This document shows, piece after piece, positions 25,913-38,234 of a DNA stretch of 64,000 bases. This DNA is from Caprimulgus europaeus (lineage: Eukaryota > Chordata > Aves > Caprimulgiformes > Caprimulgidae), in assembly GCA_907165065.1 (NCBI GenBank), contig OU015524.1, forward strand, positions 54,787,295-54,851,294. Reading direction: 5' to 3'. The number at the start of each line of letters is the position of its first letter. The stretch's first letter is position 1. The translations under genes were made by a program, and so were the position numbers. The notes under the pieces were generated by a model. It saw nothing but the letters and a program-made list of their open reading frames with translations. It ran no database searches and was not told the DNA's origin.

Positions 25913-26821
25913 TTATCTTCATCGATGACACAGTGGGATCAAGTGCACCCTCAGCAAGGTTGCAAATGACACCAAGCTGAGAAGTGTAGTTGACATGCCT
26001 GAGGGACGGGATGCTATCCAGAGAGACCTGGACAAGCTTGAGAAGTGGGCCCGTGTGAACCTCATGAGGTTCAACAAGGCCACATACAAGGTCCTGCACC
26101 TGAGTCAGGGCAAACCTGACAATCTCTCAGCCTATCAATACAGGCTGAGAGATTAAGGGATTGAGGACAGCCCTGCAGAGAAGGACTTGGGGGTGCTGGT
26201 GTGTGAGAAGCTGGACATGAGCCGGCAATGTGTGATTGCAGCCCAGAAGGCCAACCGTATCCTGGGCTGCATCAAGAGAAGTGTGGCCAGCAGGTCAAGA
26301 GAGATGATTCTGTCCCTCTACTCCTACCCCGAGTACTGTTTCCAACTCTGGAGTCCTCAGCACAAGAAAGATATGCAGGTCTGGAGGAAGACCACAAAAA
26401 TGATCAGATAGATGGAACACCTCTCCTATGAGGACAGGCTGGGAGAGTTGGTGTTGTTCAGCCTGGAGAAGAGAAGGTTCCGGGAGACCTCAAGGCTGCC
26501 TTTCATACTTAAAAGAGGCCTTTAAGAAAGATGGGGACAGACTTTTTAGCACGGCCTGTAGCGATAGGACAAGCGATAATGGTTTTAAACTACAAGGGGG
26601 TAGATTTAGACAAGATAGAAAGAAGAAATTTTTTAGAATGAGGGTGGTGAAACACTGGAACAAGTGGCAGAAGCCCCATCCCTGGAAACATTCAAGATCA
26701 AGCTGGATGAGGCTCTGAGTAACCTGATCTAGTTGAAGATGTCCCTGCTCACTGCAGGGGGGTTGGACTAGATGACCTTTAAAGGTCCCTTTCAACCCTA
26801 ACCATTCTATGATTCTACGAT
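25913..26821 (+). mobile_element. CR1 LINE, 5'-truncated, sense, ORF2 3' part
   Basis: This is the longest CR1 copy in the window. It begins within ORF2 downstream of the reverse-transcriptase catalytic region. In one plus frame it reads [20 protein letters not shown] and then KVLHLSQGK, the region after the YxDD-bearing domain in CR1 proteins. It continues through the ORF2 C-terminus and 3' UTR (TTGGACTAGATGACCTTTAA near 26,763) to the avian octamer tail ending near 26,821. The frame is broken by small deletions, for example around 26,325 and 26,375 where I recall about 20 additional bases in related copies, so it is a dead element. A 13-bp perfect inverted repeat inside it (26,121-26,154) is described separately. 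Confidence 0.97.
26121..26154. repeat. 13-bp perfect inverted repeat inside CR1
   Basis: AATCTCTCAGCCT (26,121-26,133) is the exact reverse complement of AGGCTGAGAGATT (26,142-26,154), with an 8-base spacer. In other CR1 copies as I remember them, this position does not carry a matching arm. The left arm therefore looks copied from the right by a local event after or during insertion. Confidence 0.85.
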
Positions 26822-28515
26822 CTTGTAGCAGGAATTTCATGGTGTTAGTTGACCTTAGCCTTCATTCAGTACTGCTCTTTTTCTGTAGTGTTGTAGATGA
26901 CTCTAAAACTGGTTTGCTTCAGCCTCCTGTCAGAGAGAAGGTAGCGGCAGAAAGGGAACGAGAATGATCAGGTCAGTGTAATGAACAGAAAATAGGTAGG
27001 ATGTGCTTTAGACAGATGTACCTGTGATCAATTGAAAGGCATATAATAGGAGGGCCAGTGATGTGTTGTAAATTAATTAATCCCTGTGGGTAATTAACAG
27101 AGAGAATACTGGTCCCTCTTTTGTACAAAGATGTATATTTTAATAGAAAGAGATGCAGTCTGCAAAACAGATGGTAGATTTTGTTTGCCACGTGGTTGTC
27201 TTGCATCTGTTTACTCCACTATTTCATGAAGACTGTAATTAGGAGGAAAGGTTTTATCTGATCTCATTCAGGGTTTTAGTATATAGCTCCAAACTGTCCT
27301 TATTTGCATAGCTTTGGTTGTCAGCAAACCAGTCTGGGTGATACCTGAGAAAGTTTTTTCTATTTTAGGAAAGCTGATTTCTTTCCTCTAGCAGGCTCTG
27401 CCATATTCCCTTTCTCCTTCTAACCAGAGTGCTGGCATTGTGTTAGCCTGCCTTCCTAACTGCGAATAGAGGTTTTCCTTGTGTCTGTCCCAAGGTGCTG
27501 AATTTTCTGTCCTGGTTAAGGGACTGACCTATTACTGGAAGAGTTACGCTGGTAGAGGTTATGAGACTGGACAAAGTTAATTTCACTGTCATTCCTGTCA
27601 CCTCATAACAGCAACAGACCACACTGGTGTGAGTGATACCACCTATTACCATCTCTGTGCCAGCACAGTGTGACACTTCCATTTTACCGGGGCTGGACTG
27701 TAATAGCTCATGTGGTGGCAAACTGAGCATAAATGTTAAGACTTTTCCTTAGGCTCTGACATACCCATAGAGTTTGTAGCAACTGTCAGGGGATTCTGGT
27801 CTTTCAATAGGGTCTGCTTTGGGAGGAGGGTGGACACTAGGCTCTGGCAGAGGCAAGCAGGGATTTTGGAGTTTGAAGTGTGAGCAGTGGGGAGAAAAGG
27901 GCGGCCTGCCAGTCTGTATATTGGTGCTACAGCTCAGGGGAGAAGAGGCAGCAGTGGCTGAAGGTCTGGGTGGTTGGGATGTCGGTGCTGTTTGACTAGA
28001 TGACACCACAGCATCTCCAAGCAAGGCCCCATCAGTTGGAATAGGTCTGAATATTGATGGGTAAAGTAAGATGTGAATTTACAGCATGGGTGTCAGCTGC
28101 TCCTTGGTACCTGCCTGGATATGTGTTCTTACTACATGATAAATTTTATCTCTGTTTCAGTGATGATTCACTCTCCCTGAAGGATAAGGTACCTCATGTT
28201 TACCACAGAGATGTGGCATGTAAACAAGCAGCTAATGCAAAGTAGCTGGCACTACTTCACCAGGTTTTCTTTACTCATACTTCTAACCTGAGAAATATGA
28301 CTTTTCTGGTCAGAGAATTAACTCAGTGTATTTTTCAGTGCTGTATTGGTAGAAAGGCACCTGTTCCCTTCCTTATAAGACTTCTTTGCCCAGAAGCAGT
28401 AGGCTATGGTTTTGCAGTGTGAAAGAAGAAGTTGGCTTAGAAGGTTTAATAGATGGCAATAAAATTCAGAGTAGGAAGGAAAAAGTCAACACAAAAGAGT
28501 TTTTTTCTGTTGCTT
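26822..28515. other. non-coding DNA, no gene recognised
   Basis: Nothing coding was recognised. An AATTAATTAATC/GTAATTAAC pair at about 27,070-27,101 gives a small group of homeodomain-type cores. Open frames at 27,443-28,024 on the minus strand are short and unlike any known family. Confidence 0.5.
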
Positions 28516-28640
28516 CCATTACCAAAGCAGACAAGTATGCCATGAAGCCATCAGGTGGCAGGTTCAAAACAAACAGGAGATACATCTTCACAGGCTGCTG
28601 TGTGTTTTAGCTGTGCAATCCTTGGCTGCAGCATGTCATG
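28516..28640 (+). mobile_element. possible ancient CR1/L3-like relic
   Basis: GGTGGCAGGTTCAAAACAAA followed by CAGGAGATACATCTTCAC at about 28,554-28,590 matches the conserved GCAGGTTTAAAACAAAC...AAGTACTTCTTCAC block of old amniote CR1/L3-type LINE ORF2 tails. Flanks are too diverged to place the ends. It is non-functional and very old if real. Confidence 0.4.
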
Positions 28641-31600
28641 TGATCCAGAAGTTCTCAGAGCATCAGAAATGTTCTGTGAAGGTTCACAGATGAAAAATGC
28701 CTTGAGAGTTAACAGTCACAAAGATACCTGGGGCGGTTCAAGGTGTCTGTTATACACCAATCCCTGGAAACTGGGTGTGAAATCTTGCAGAATGTCAGTC
28801 TGAGCTTTCCATGCTCTTTTACTCTCTCTGGTATCCATGGCTGGCCACTGTTGGGCATTGTGCTAAAAGTAATTTTTGATCCACAGTGGCTTTATTTGTG
28901 TTCTTAATGATGCTGTCGTATGTCATGTTTGTACCAGTACTACTGCATCTTTACTTGGAGGAGATGGGAATACCTTGTGCTGTTTTAACTATTGTTAAAA
29001 GGACCTAGTTTTTCTGTGTGGATGAGGCTGTAAGAGGCATTTCAGTACCAGCACATGGGGTGGGAATGGAGCAATGGGCTGAATGAACAGTCCCTCCTAA
29101 GCTCTGAAAGCAGAAATGTAGAGGAAAATATTTTTAAGTACAATCTTTAATAACAAAATGAAAATCTTATGTTTAAAGTTCATATGACAAAGAATCCCTC
29201 TTAGGTAGAATTGCCATTTTGAGAGTTCAATGACTTGTTTTGAGTAAAGAAAAACATTGTTTGGATTTTGAATACAAGGGGAAAACCAGAGACATTCAAA
29301 TTTCTTATGAGGAAACGTTTATTAGTCTGTAGATACCAGCTCAATTAATTTAACTGGGACTTCATTTCCTGTTGTCACAGTTGTGCAAATAGGAAAATGA
29401 CACTGCTCTTTTTAAAGACTGACTGGAAATGTTATCATTTTGGCAGGAGGTCCTAATGATTTGCACACTGCAGGTGTCAGGCTGGAAGAAACTTAGATGA
29501 AGCTGCTTGCAAACAGAGAATAGGAGATCTTTCAGTCATCCCTTTTCTCTAAACAGCTTCTATAAATGGCTCCAGGGCCCCCAAGTGCCAAGATCCTAAG
29601 ACGGGCTGTCCCAGGAACAGCTAACCACAATGAAAAGCCTCCCTGTCTCTGGTCAGTGCTGTTGCTGGAGTCTCTTTGTAGCAGGATGGTGGGAATAAGG
29701 TTCTATCTCTTTTACCTGCACAGGCAGTAGAGGCAAACAGAGCAGCCAGAAAGGAGGCTGCAAATGCAGCAGTGATAACTGAGACGAGGAGTTCAAGTGT
29801 CTCAGTAGAATGGGAGGGGAATAAGAAGGAGAAAACTGTATCAGGGCCTGTTCAGCTTTCAGTCTTCCCAGAGGCAGCGGCCTTGTTTGAAGCTGATGAG
29901 ACCTGAACCTATTTGCTCCTGTGCAACACCCACCTCAGCTGAGTGTCCTACACATGACTCTACTGGTGCTCCTGTTGTTCTAGAAGCTCTGAATGCAAGT
30001 ATAAGAAGCAAGAGTACTGGGGACAGGACAAGCTTGAGGGCTGACAGTTTAAGGAACTGTGAGAGCAAGGGGAAGGAGGAGAGGGGATGGTGACATGTTC
30101 TTAGCTTCCCTAAATGCAAGGATGCTAATACAGCCCTGGTGCTAATACAATGATGAGATTCTCAAACCTCAATGTCTTTCTGTCTCTCTCTGGCTCAGTA
30201 CATGGGTGGATTTAGCACATAAGTATCTGTATTAACCTTGGGACCATACACTTAGAGTGAATTAGTGGTGAGGGAAGGTGAAACAGAACACCAGTTTCTG
30301 GGCACGAGGCAATATGATAACCCACAATTGGGAAGGTGCTTTTATACCGTTCATTATCATGGTTCAAAGGAACTGTGATGAGAAATGTGCAGGTTTGATA
30401 AACAAGGAATTAAACTAAGAAAATGCACATCTCCAATTCTGACTCCCGGGGGAAACCCACTTCCAAAACATTGTCATTCATTACAACTCTGAGAGGCTGA
30501 GCAGGTTTTGCTTGGTAAACATTCTCTTACTTAACAAAAGCTATTACCAGTGAGGAAAGAAAAGGCCAGGTATGCTCTTGCTGTGAAGTGAAAGCCTGCG
30601 GGAAAAATAGCTGACATTCACTTAAAACCCTATAATTCTGTGAGTGAAGAAAAGAAAGCCCGCTGAACTGGCAGATGAAATGCACTGCTTTCCTTGTCTT
30701 CATGTAAAAGGTCAAGCAGAAAAAAAATCAGGAGGTCAGAAATAAATCAGGAACAATAAAAATAGTCTTTAAGACACTGCAGTTTTAACACAGTGCTTTT
30801 CTTCCTGTAGCCTGATCTCACTGCAGAGCCCAGAGAAAAAACACGGAGAACATGCCAAAGCATTAAAATCAATACAATTGCATTTTGAAGGGCAAGGAAG
30901 CAGGCTTTGTGGGTAAAAGGCTGTGTCTTTCACCTTTCAACTCTCTGGTGGTCACCCAAGGATCTCTCTGCAATTAGAAAGGGTGACATTTCTAGATGAT
31001 TTATGTTGCTTGGGAGAGTTATTTGAACAGTATCTATGCATTACTGAGGTAACTTTAATTGAGTTGCTGTTTATGTGATGCAATTAAACTATTGGCCTTC
31101 TGGTAGCAAACTATCCAAATGAAATAGTCTTGTTTGGGTAAGGGCTGTTAAAATGTAAAGTGACATACTTCGGGTTTATTGACCTAACCTTCTGAAGTTA
31201 CCTTTTGTAATGTAGAAAAGTCCCTCTGTGCCTTGCATTAATTTCATAGGCTTTTTCCCATGGTTTGTCGGGGCAAGAGATCAGAGCATCCTTTGCTCCC
31301 TATTTAGTGAAGGAAGTTTCTCCCTGTAATTGTGCATCTCCAAATAAATTAAATTCTTCAGCTGAACCATGTTGCAGGTTTTCAGTTTTAGCTTGCAGAG
31401 CAAGCTTTCAGCCATCCCTCCTAGGAGGAAGCCCAGGTCAGACATATGGCATTTGATTCTCAGTTTTATGTGAAGAGTTAACAGCAGCTGTGTTTTTTCC
31501 ATATATTAGACACACATAATTAGAATAGCTTCTCATGCCACCTTGCTAGTTTATTAACACAGAAGGATTTACATTGGATGCTCTGATCAGACATAGATTA

Positions 31601-33289
31601 TTTTGAAATAGTTTTCTGTTTGGAGTTAACCTCCAGGAAGAAGGAATAGAAGGCTGAGAACTGGAAAATGACATCAGTGTGAAGAGGGTCTGTCCCTTCA
31701 TACCCATGACTGGCAGAGACTAAGACAAGCTAAATGAATTGACTTTTTCCTCCCCAATGTCTATAGGCTACTCTTCATTCTGTGACTTTTGACTAGCTTT
31801 TTTTTTCATCACCACTCTGCAGATGATTTCTGTGTGTCTGAAACACACTATGCAATCCAGTCTGCTTTTCACATATACCTGAGTTTCACATGGTTCCTGT
31901 CTGTTAGCACTCTGGTGGAGAGACTTATCCTTGAGGTCTCCTCTCTGCTAGAGCTCTTTACCCTTTGTGATATAACCCTTTTCCTTTCTCAAATCCTTGA
32001 TTTTTTAAAATTTTTATTTTACTTTTTAAAATTTTTTGTGGTGACAGATGTCAGTGGTTTTCTGTCCTTCAAATGTTGAGCATTTCTGGACCTGGCCAGC
32101 CAGTTTGTTTCTTCCTCTGTCCTCCCTGCCCCACCTCAAAAAAGCTTTTCTTGATAATTCAGGATGCCTTCTGGCTTTCTTATCATGCTTAGTCCTTTCC
32201 CAGTGGGGCAATGAAAGCTTGTCCTACCCAGCCACTGTGAGCAGACAGGACATAGTTTTAAGTCCTACTCTGAAGAGCCCAACTACAGGAGCTATTTTTT
32301 TCTCTCCTCCACCTCCAAGCTTTAGCTCAAGCCAGAAGAGAAATGAATCTGATGGCTCTTAAAACAAATTTGTGTTTTATTTTTAGCGTATTCTTAACAC
32401 AACAGAGTTTCAAATCCTATTCTTATCAAAATGTATGGAAGTTTTCCAGTGGAACCAGGCCTGAGGTGAGTGTCTGGTAGAATCAGAAATCAAAATGTAG
32501 TATGAGCTTGAAACACACATCATCTGAACTGTTTTCTAAGTATTTTCCTCTCAGACAGTAGTTCTGTTGTCCTGCATGTGAAACCTTGTGTGGCTGTTTT
32601 CCTGGAGAAAGTCCGGATGGACAGTAGCTTAGCACTTACTCTGCCTCTTAAATTCATGTTTTGTCAAATCATTGTCTGTGAATAAGGTGAAGAAGATGTG
32701 CTTTTACAACTTTAACTTCCTGCCAAACCACCTGGATGTGAGGCATGTCTTCACAATGACATGTCCAGAGGCCGAAAGCAGTCCTCATGCTGGAAGACTC
32801 AATTGGGAGAGTATGGACTATGTTATTAGAAAGATTTTTTGACTTAAAACCATGACTAATATTCTCTAAAAAGCTAAATTATGGGGTAGCACTAGGCTTG
32901 TTAGAATTATTCAGCTCTTATGTGGTCATCTTTTAGTTTAATCTATGAAAGTAGTTACTATCTGGAATACATATAATTCATACAACATGATATCGGGACT
33001 CCAGGGAAAGGGACTATTATTCAAAGAAGAAAGGTGAAGTGAGACCTTTTGCTGAAATCAGATGAAGAAAACCAGAACATAAGTTGGTATAATTGCCACA
33101 AGCTTTATATTGCAAAAATTCCCAGGGTGAGCTCATGGCATTATTTTTATTATTTATTTTACACATTGATTATCTTTGTATTTGCATACATTTATAGTTG
33201 ACGAGGAGGGAGGATACACAGACTGAGAAACACAGTTTGGAAAGCTGCTCATAGCCCCTTTACCCAAGCCTAACCAGTACTGCCTGTCC
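28641..33289. other. gene-poor stretch
   Basis: No genes or RNA were recognised. The block at about 30,720-31,150 is AT-rich with several homeodomain-like and octamer-like words and few microsatellites, the texture often seen in conserved non-coding DNA. I cannot confirm conservation. A (T/A)-rich low-complexity run occurs at about 31,999-32,040. Confidence 0.5.
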
Positions 33290-34060
33290 GTTCCAGGGTC
33301 AGACAGTTGCCTGCAGCAGGAGCAACAGAGGGGCGGTGGGGGAGCGGCCCCTCGGGAAAGAAGGAATTAAAATAATTTCTGTGCAACATTTTATTTGAGA
33401 GTTTGGCAATCACCAAAATGGGATTACTCAATTTTCAGCAGCCCTGAAGAATTACACGTGCCTGGGCCCTGATGGGTTTAACCACGGAAACTTGTCAGTG
33501 CAGTGGGAAGGCCAGAGCTTTAACACCCAGGCTTGAGCGAGCAGCTCTGGCTGCGAGCGCCGCCATTCGCAGGCACTCAGGCTGCTTGAAGGCGCGTGGA
33601 GCCCACCCTCTGGATAATGACAGACCCTGTCAGCGTTCGCCAGCAGAACACACCCTTGGGAGGGCTTGCCATCAATGATACAGTCAGAAAGGGGTCTTCC
33701 CTGCCCCGACAGCCAGCCCAAGGGGAGCCCAGGCGGTGAGCTGCATGCAGCCCTGCAGGCGTCCCGCCCCGAGCGGGGCTTTGCGGTACGTGCTTTGGGA
33801 GTCCGGAGGCTGTTTGGCGTTGGAAGCAAGCTCATGCAAAACACCGTCAAAGCGCTTTCATGTGAGCTCCTGAGGAGAGGACACAGCGGCTGTAAAGAAT
33901 ACAGGCAGCCTTGGGTTTGTTTACGAGGAGGGAGAAAGGGCTGCGGTGGGAAATGGCCGCGTCACTGTTCCTATGGAGCCCCACAGCTTGTTTATAGGAT
34001 GGTGCCAAGTGGTGAGCACAAACACGCTCGTGATGGCGCAGAGCCTCCTTTTGATCTTGT
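33290..34060. promoter_or_regulatory. CpG-enriched GC-rich block, candidate regulatory element
   Basis: This segment has clearly higher GC and CpG density than its AT-rich surroundings, especially at 33,530-33,850 (GCGAGCGCCGCCATTCGC, GGCGCGTGG, GCGTCCCGCCCCGAGCGGGG). GC-box words occur near 33,331 and 33,767. There are two YY1-like sites (GCCGCCATT near 33,559 and AAATGGCCGCG near 33,951) and a forkhead-like TTGTTTAC near 33,918. No CR1 or other repeat was recognised in it. It could be a weak CpG-island promoter (for example of a lncRNA or alternative transcript) or a distal enhancer. A 173-codon plus-strand frame at 33,666-34,187 is probably a by-product of the GC content. Confidence 0.4.
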
Positions 34061-36199
34061 TCAAAACCTAAAAGGGAGAGAGTTGTTTAAATTTGTACTA
34101 CTGTCACTACTATTCTACTCTTTGAACCTTTTTTTCCCCACTTATATTTGCTTTTCTCAGCACCAGTATGTTTCTAGAGTGCACTAGAAACATCACAGGC
34201 AATATCAATGTTTGAAATCCATGCTTGTATCTTTGGGTGGATGTTTTACCACAGAAGCTCTGTGTGGTGTGACCATAGGTATATCTGTAGCAACATTTGT
34301 TGTGATTTTCCCCTCTTCTAATGGCACATTCATAAGTAGTATTCCAGACTCAAATAAAAAGTATTTCTGTTCTTGTTTCATAAAAACTAAGTATATTGTA
34401 AGAGGCCAGGAGTGTAAGAACTGCTGGCTTCTCTATCCATGGAATTAATTTACATTTTCAGATTAGTTTTATTCCCTGTAGGTACGTCCTGGACTCCTCT
34501 GTAGTAATTATTTTTGTTGACTCCACTAACGCCTACTGCTGAAGGCAGAGATGATCTATTTCAGACTCCTCCGCTGAATGAATTTAGCCAACAATCCACT
34601 CATGACTCTGGCAGATGTTTCTGCTTTCTTTCTTTCCTTCAGGCCAGTAAAAACTTTATAAATCTTCCCTCTACCATTCCAGAAATGTAAGAACTTTCCC
34701 CCTTGACACCTAAAACATCTCACTGACCTTGTCTGCTTAAGGCAGAACACATTTGTAGATACTGCAGACACCTGAGTTTAAATGAACAAAAAACATTTGC
34801 TCTTATAAAACGTTGATTCAGATTAGACTAGGCTCCACAAACCTGGGTTTTTCATAAGAATACTTACTCCTGGTGCTCATGTAGTTATGATTCAAAAGCT
34901 ACCAACTTGATTATTGTACTGTTACAAGTCCAGTTGCTTGCTCTTGCTGTTTTTATAATAACATGGTGACTCTGTCCTTCATATGCACGCTAGTAGCCAT
35001 GAAGTGAATGGACTGTTTCTGTTAATCTCAGGGGATGTTAGCCAAAGGTCTATAGAAAATGTATGAGATTTTTTTTTCATAGCAAGCCTGAGGCATGTTC
35101 GTTGCAATCCTTCTTCTGTCTCCATGTCAAGATTCTAATGTGTTCCTTGGTCTCCTCTCCCATTGAAGAAGAACAGAGAGTTCAAAGAAGCTACTGCAGG
35201 TCTCCTTTTCAAATGTTCTTTAAGGCTTGTCCTGTTTGGTTGGAACTTGAAAGCATTCATATATGTTGATTATTTCCAGGGAAAGAGTGAGGTGAACTGG
35301 TTATTGGAGTCCAGCTCCCTCTAGACTAGTGGATACATTATTTTTGGAACTGAGTTTTGCTAAGAAGCCAAAGATTGATTGGTTATGGAGACTAAATTAT
35401 ACTTTCACTTTGTAATTTATTAGAAAATGTCATGCTATTGTAACCAGAGGCTGTTAGAAGCCTTCATCAAGATGAATAATTATGACATGATGAGACATGG
35501 CTGAGGAGGAATTTTTGAAATTGCTCTAATACGAATAAATAAAATAGAGATTAGTATTCTAGGAAATACATAAGCTCACAAAACTGAAAATGAAGATTGG
35601 CAGAAGCTTTTGTATTTTTTTTTTTGTTGGAGTTACTCCAATAAAATAGCATAAGGGGTTTTTTTGTATCATATTAGCTCTGTGCTAATTGTTCCTTTAT
35701 GACAACGACTAACAAAGAAAATTCCTGTCAGAGTAATCTTCTCTTTCTGTTGTCTTCATAAAGTGGTGAGATGTTGATCTCTCTTTTCGCACTTCTATGT
35801 CAGTAGCATTCTTTCTCTTCTGCTCCTCAATGAGCCTGCAATATGTCTATGTAGAATTTGGAATATTTGATTCCGAGAATTTGTGTCGTGCTTCTTGGGT
35901 GTCTTTGTATTGCACACTTACCTCAGTATTTTGTGCTTCCTGTGCATGCTGTAAATCCCAAATGCTTGTATCAGTTAAGTATTAGTTGATCTATGGGATG
36001 GATTCACTCAGGTTCTGTGCTGTGCTAATTGAGGAACAGCCATTAGTGAAAAGCTCACAGAAATAAGAAAGATTAACACTTTGTCCAGAAAAACCCACCT
36101 GACAGCAAAAAAGGAAGAGTAACTTGGTTAGGAGAACTGCACAGTTTGCTCTTCCCTGCAGCAGCAATTGTAAAGCATAGTCAAAATGAAAAGTTACCC
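34061..36199. other. non-coding DNA, no gene recognised
   Basis: No coding, RNA or repeat signal was recognised. A short T-run occurs near 35,614. A minus-strand GAG|GTAAGTGTG donor-like word near 35,920 has only a weak acceptor partner. Confidence 0.5.
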
Positions 36200-36249
36200 C
36201 CACAGGCTACACCTTTCACCCTCTTGAAGGAAAAGGTGTAGTCCTGTGG
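36200..36249. repeat. 17-bp inverted repeat with one bulge
   Basis: CCACAGGCTACACCTTT (36,200-36,216) pairs with AAAGGTGTAG-T-CCTGTGG (36,232-36,249). All 17 bases pair, with a single unpaired T at 36,242 and a 15-base loop. The stem is shorter than a typical pre-miRNA stem. It may be a structural hairpin or a mutational palindrome. Confidence 0.85.
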
Positions 36250-38062
36250 CTTCGCTACAGGATTTACTGATAACTCACACACACCAAAGCTACATCTAGC
36301 TGGAGATGTCTGGGATCTGACTTTTGGACTGTCCAAGTACCTGATACTCAAGTTTTTGTTTGCAGCAAGTATGGGAAATGCCTGTTCCTGAACAGGATGC
36401 AGCCAAGTCAGGAGCTTTGAAAACCAGTGTCATTTTCCCAGAAATGATGGGAGTAGTAGCAATTCAGGGGACAGTTGGAATGAGCCATTTGCTTCTAAAA
36501 TGCCAAAAGATGGAATAATCATTACTACCTGCAAAGAGGACTATAATGGGATGAGATAGCTGTGTGTGCTTATTGCTCCTTAGCACCTATTTTATTATTA
36601 AAATTGCTGTGAACATTGTTTTTAAACTATCAATCCTCTATCCAGCCTAAGAGCAGACAGCCAAAGCTCTGATGCTCTCTCATGTCTTGTAAGACACATC
36701 CTGAAGGACAGGATGTCCACTGGGGAACACCTGGACAGCTGATAACCTCCAAATTGTCCACTCTAGGCCATCTATCCGCATGTAATGATTGCCTTAACTC
36801 ACCTCCTCAGCAACAGCAACACTTCCACCTGCAGTGGGTTTTCCTAGGAGTGACTTGCTGAATTTGAACAATTTGGTCCCATGTTGGATTAATGGAAGTT
36901 TTATCTCTGACACTTGTGAGGCAGAGTTGAGGTTTTGATGATGTATAAGAAGCAGCAACCCAGCTGCATTGACAATCCTTGGCTTTTTGGAATGATTACC
37001 TATAGAGGGCGTGTCCTGAGTGCAGAGAGCAGGTACGGAACATGAAAAGGTTCTGCTTCTTTGCACCTACTTTGCTGAGAAGAACACTCCTTTAATGATT
37101 TCATAATTAGAAACAATGTGTTTACCAAGACTAGAAATACGGTTAAAGCTTTAACAGCTGCTTAGGTTTTAGGCTGAGTGTTTGTGTATCTCTGAAGCTT
37201 CTACAAGTTTTTTTGTGTCTGTCTGGCATAAGTAGCTAGTATTATTCTAGCATTAATATTGTTACTGTAATCCTGTATTATTTGTCCATGTTTTACACAG
37301 TCCTGTTCTGCTCCCTAAGGTTTAGACTTTGGCTAGTGTTACATTCTCATCAGTGAGGGATGGCTTGTGCATCTGGGTTTTACATCAGGAACACACGCTC
37401 TGGTTCGTGTGAAACTCATTCAGAAAATTGACCAAACTGTTTTTCAAAAGTGGGACGGTATATTTTTATACCAGCGGAGTGCCAAAGGATTTAAGTTCAC
37501 ATGTCCTTGTTTCTGGTTGCAGGAAAATACATTAATATAAGAGCACATGTGAAATTCTCTCTGTGTAATGAAGAAAATACTTGGACTACACTGTTTTCAG
37601 TGTAAACTACTGAACTTGCAAATACCAGGTTGCATGGGAGGTAAGCCAAGGTGATGAAGTCCAAGCAAGATGAGGAAGCACAGAGATGGTAAACACATTT
37701 TCTTCTTTTAAAGCAAACATGTGGTGTAAAGATATAGAGTCTTGCCTTCTTTCATTTTTGTAAGAATAAGCTTTGGTTTTTCTGAGACAGGTGGCAAATT
37801 TACCAGGGAAAACATCCGCAAGAGAGCAGAGGTAGGCCAGCGTACTTAACCAAAGCCTCATTATCTATTGTTCTGTATGGCAGAAGAGTAAGTGCTGGTC
37901 CCCTTGAAGTCAGGGACAAAGCTATTTTTTTCAATGGCCCAGGAGTTTACCCCAGGTGTTTTGCTACCATAGTGACAGTCTTATCCACATGTGTAGAGAG
38001 CAGTTTGGTTTAAATTAAGAACTGCTGTTACCAGGCTGTACTCTTGGAACCAAAGGATGGTT
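36250..38062. other. non-coding DNA, no gene recognised
   Basis: No genes or repeats were recognised. Open frames on the minus strand at 36,794-37,066 and 37,607-37,861 lack family resemblance. Confidence 0.5.
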
Positions 38063-38234
38063 ACAGAATCACAGAATCACGGAATGGTTGAGGTTGGAAG
38101 TGACCTCTGAAGGTCATGTAGTCCAACCCCCCTGCTCAAGCAGGGACTTCTAGAGCACATGAACCAAGATTTTATCCAGATGGTTTTACAATATCTCCAA
38201 GGAGGGAGATTCCACACCTCTCTGGGCAACCTGT
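38063..38234 (-). mobile_element. CR1 LINE 3' end, antisense
   Basis: The reverse-complemented CR1 tail (ACAGAATCACAGAATCACGG, GAGGTTGGAAGTGACCTC, GTAGTCCAACCCCCCTGC) runs through part of the 3' UTR and stops after CTCTCTGGGCAACCTGTT. Only about 170 bases remain, a strongly 5'-truncated, inert copy. Beyond 38,234 the sequence becomes AT-rich and unrelated. Confidence 0.95.

Noticed and set aside
33452..34187. 132-codon minus and 173-codon plus frames in the GC-rich block
   Set aside because: Overlapping opposite-strand frames with no known domain; explained by local GC content.
35919..35955. Minus-strand 27-nt candidate exon ending at GAG|GTAAGTGTG
   Set aside because: Upstream acceptor has almost no pyrimidine tract; it shows how often such pairs arise by chance.
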